Assembly: GCA_963819075.1 (NCBI GenBank)
Contig: CAWFUP010000006.1
Location: forward strand, 248,001-312,000
From: CAVQBJ01 sp963819075
Lineage (GTDB): Bacteria; Actinomycetota; Thermoleophilia; Solirubrobacterales; Solirubrobacteraceae
Reading direction: 5' to 3'
DNA length: 64,000 bases
This document shows, in pieces, positions 62,702-64,000 of the stretch. Each line of letters opens with the position of its first letter. The first letter of the stretch is position 1. The notes under the pieces are model-generated. The model saw nothing but the letters and a program-made list of their open reading frames with translations, searched no databases and was not told the origin of the DNA. The translations under genes were made by a program, and so were the position numbers.

Positions 62702-63772
62702 CTACGCGCCCGCGGCGGCTGGCTCGAACCCGTAGGCCTCGGCCAGCTCGGGGTCCTTGTCGGCGAGCAGCCGCGCCAGCGACACCATCACCTGGCACTG
62801 CTTCCAGGTGGCGTCGTCCTGCATCTTGCCGTCGATCATGTGCACGCCGCGGCCGTCGGGGATCGCCTCGATCACCTTCTTGGCGAAGCGCACCTCCTCG
62901 GGATCGGGGCTGAACACCCTCTTGGCGATGTCGATCTGCGCCGGATGCAGCGACCAGGCACCGACGCAGCCCATCAGGAACGCGGCGCGGAACTGCGTCT
63001 CGCAGCCCTCGACGTCCTTGATGTCGCCGAACGGGCCGTAGAAGGGGAGGATGCCCACCGACGTGCAGGCGTCGACCATGCGCCCGATCGAGTAGTGCCA
63101 CAGATCCTGCTGGGCCGTGATGCGCGGCGCCTCGGGGTTCTCGAGGTCGGGGTCGGACATCACGCGGTAGCCCGGGTGGCCGCCGCCGACCCGCGTCGTC
63201 TTCATGCGGCGCGACGCGGCGAGGTCGGCCGGGCCGAAGCTCATGCCCTGCATGCGCGGGCTGGCGGCCGCGATCTCCTCGAGGTTGGCCACGCCGAGCG
63301 CCGTCTCGAGGATCGCGTGCACGAGGATCGGCCGCTCCAGGCCGGCCTTCGCCTCGAGCTGGGCGAGCAGGCGGTCGACGTAGTGGATGTCCCACGGCCC
63401 CTCGACCTTGGGGACCATGATCACCTCGAGCTTGTCGCCGATCTCGGTGACCAGCGTCGTGATGTCATCGAGCACCCACGGCGACTCGAGCGAGTTGACG
63501 CGCGTCCACAGCGCGGTGGAGCCGAGATCGGTCGTCTTGGCCACCTCGACGAGTCCCTCACGGGCGGCGATCTTACGGTCGACCGGCACGGCGTCCTCGA
63601 GGTTGCCGAGCAGGATGTCGGTCTTCGCGGCGATGTCGCCGGCCTTCGCGCGCATCTTCTCGTTGCTCGCGTCGAGGAAGTGGATCATCCGCGAGGGCGG
63701 GAACGGGATCTCGCGCAGCGGCTCGGGGGCGCCGATGGCAAGGGGGGTGAAGAAGTCGCGGGGGTTGCGCAC
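62702..63772 (-). CDS. CitE/malyl-CoA-lyase-like enzyme
   Basis: 356 residues from the GTG that follows AAGGAGA by 8 bases (RNPRDFFTPLAIGAPEP). HPCH/HpaI aldolase fold: LGNLEDAVPVDRK (metal Asp), TRVNSLESPWVLDD, EVIMVPKVEG, ILETALGVANLEEIAA and MSFGPADLAAS are as in L-malyl-CoA/beta-methylmalyl-CoA lyases. Cleaves or forms C-C bonds of CoA thioesters. First gene of a likely four-gene operon (82 bp to the ligase beta subunit). With the ligase it could convert malate to acetyl-CoA plus glyoxylate or run the reverse. Confidence 0.9.
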   Translation of the reverse strand: MRNPRDFFTPLAIGAPEPLREIPFPPSRMIHFLDASNEKMRAKAGDIAAKTDILLGNLEDAVPVDRKIAAREGLVEVAKTTDLGSTALWTRVNSLESPWVLDDITTLVTEIGDKLEVIMVPKVEGPWDIHYVDRLLAQLEAKAGLERPILVHAILETALGVANLEEIAAASPRMQGMSFGPADLAASRRMKTTRVGGGHPGYRVMSDPDLENPEAPRITAQQDLWHYSIGRMVDACTSVGILPFYGPFGDIKDVEGCETQFRAAFLMGCVGAWSLHPAQIDIAKRVFSPDPEEVRFAKKVIEAIPDGRGVHMIDGKMQDDATWKQCQVMVSLARLLADKDPELAEAYGFEPAAAGA

Positions 63773-63942
63773 GTCGGGGATCTCCTTGGGTGAGGTTGCC
63801 CTGAACGCTACCTGCTCGCGGGTCGCGGACGGCGGGCGGCGGCCCGGGTCAGCCGTGCGGCCGCGCTGTGCCTTTTCCCAGTGTGGCCGCATCCCCACTA
63901 GGATTCTTGTTTCCGCGACGGCGCGTGCGCCGGCGAACCGGA

Positions 63943-64000
63943 ATGGATCCGGTGCCGGCTGCGGTGCCGCTGTCGGCGCCGTTCGCGGCGCCGCGCAGGC
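63943..64000 (+). CDS. Possible gene start running off the right edge
   Basis: An ATG at 63943 opens a frame (MDPVPAAVPLSAPFAAPR) that continues to the edge; only 19 codons are visible and no clear ribosome binding site is seen. TAGGAT near 63898 could be a -10. It would be divergent from the CitE-like gene. Confidence 0.3.
   Translation, partial: MDPVPAAVPLSAPFAAPRR

Overview
The window is GC-rich actinobacterial chromosome. Markers are a LexA gene preceded by a CGAAC-N4-GTTCG SOS box, a six-gene Mce operon, a ydaO-type c-di-AMP riboswitch and many GTG starts and ATGA gene overlaps. The overall flavour (short GSI glutamine synthetase, RNase P RNA next to lexA, SucC/SucD-like plus malyl-CoA-lyase-like operon) would fit Thermoleophilia/Solirubrobacterales, but that placement is an inference.

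The window has two halves. From about 0.3 to 35 kb lies an accessory catabolic region. It encodes two aldehyde dehydrogenases, a kinase-like/DUF7064-type fusion, a two-component flavin monooxygenase with its FMN reductase, an azoreductase-like flavoprotein, an alpha/beta hydrolase, a P450, a ring-cleaving VOC dioxygenase, six Mce substrate-binding proteins, an HMG-CoA-lyase-like enzyme, two SDRs, an ACMSD-like amidohydrolase, an SCP-x-type thiolase, an acyl-CoA dehydrogenase and a ketopantoate-reductase-like protein. It also encodes three secreted proteins, one with a 24-bp minisatellite coding for a Thr/Pro stalk. What ties the region together is an 18-bp inverted repeat, CCATAC-N6-GTATGG. 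I find it eleven times in clear form between 2.25 and 34.75 kb, with two more degenerate candidates at 340 and 34984 and one copy (12354) intermediate. None is seen in the second half. The repeat sits immediately upstream of nearly every transcription unit, usually with a TANNNT -10-like hexamer inside the right half-site and a start codon only 6-8 bases further on, which suggests leaderless transcripts. Two paralogous TetR regulators with almost identical recognition helices (11.7 and 28.3 kb) lie inside the set and are the obvious candidates to bind it. The region therefore reads as one regulon for uptake and degradation of a hydrophobic, probably cyclic, compound. The substrate cannot be told from sequence.

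Around 35.6 kb there is a 3' tRNA remnant (T-arm plus acceptor strand) just beyond the last operator, a possible integration scar. From 35.9 kb onward the genes look like ordinary chromosome: a secreted carboxylesterase, tRNA-Leu(GAG), lexA with a small zinc-ribbon gene, rnpB, a phosphoribosyltransferase-hydrolase fusion, a histone-H1-like protein, an ABC exporter, a cytochrome c, a c-di-AMP riboswitch with a short gene, glnA, a Tim44-like protein, a YyaL/DUF255 protein, a secreted peptidase, RidA, an acyl-CoA synthetase/thioesterase/acyl-CoA dehydrogenase group, a frameshifted mutM, an ArsR-SRPBCC fusion, and finally an operon of a CitE/malyl-CoA-lyase-like enzyme, a two-subunit acyl-CoA ligase and a FixX-like ferredoxin.

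All calls come from reading the sequence and translations without database searches. Domain names are by motif recognition.
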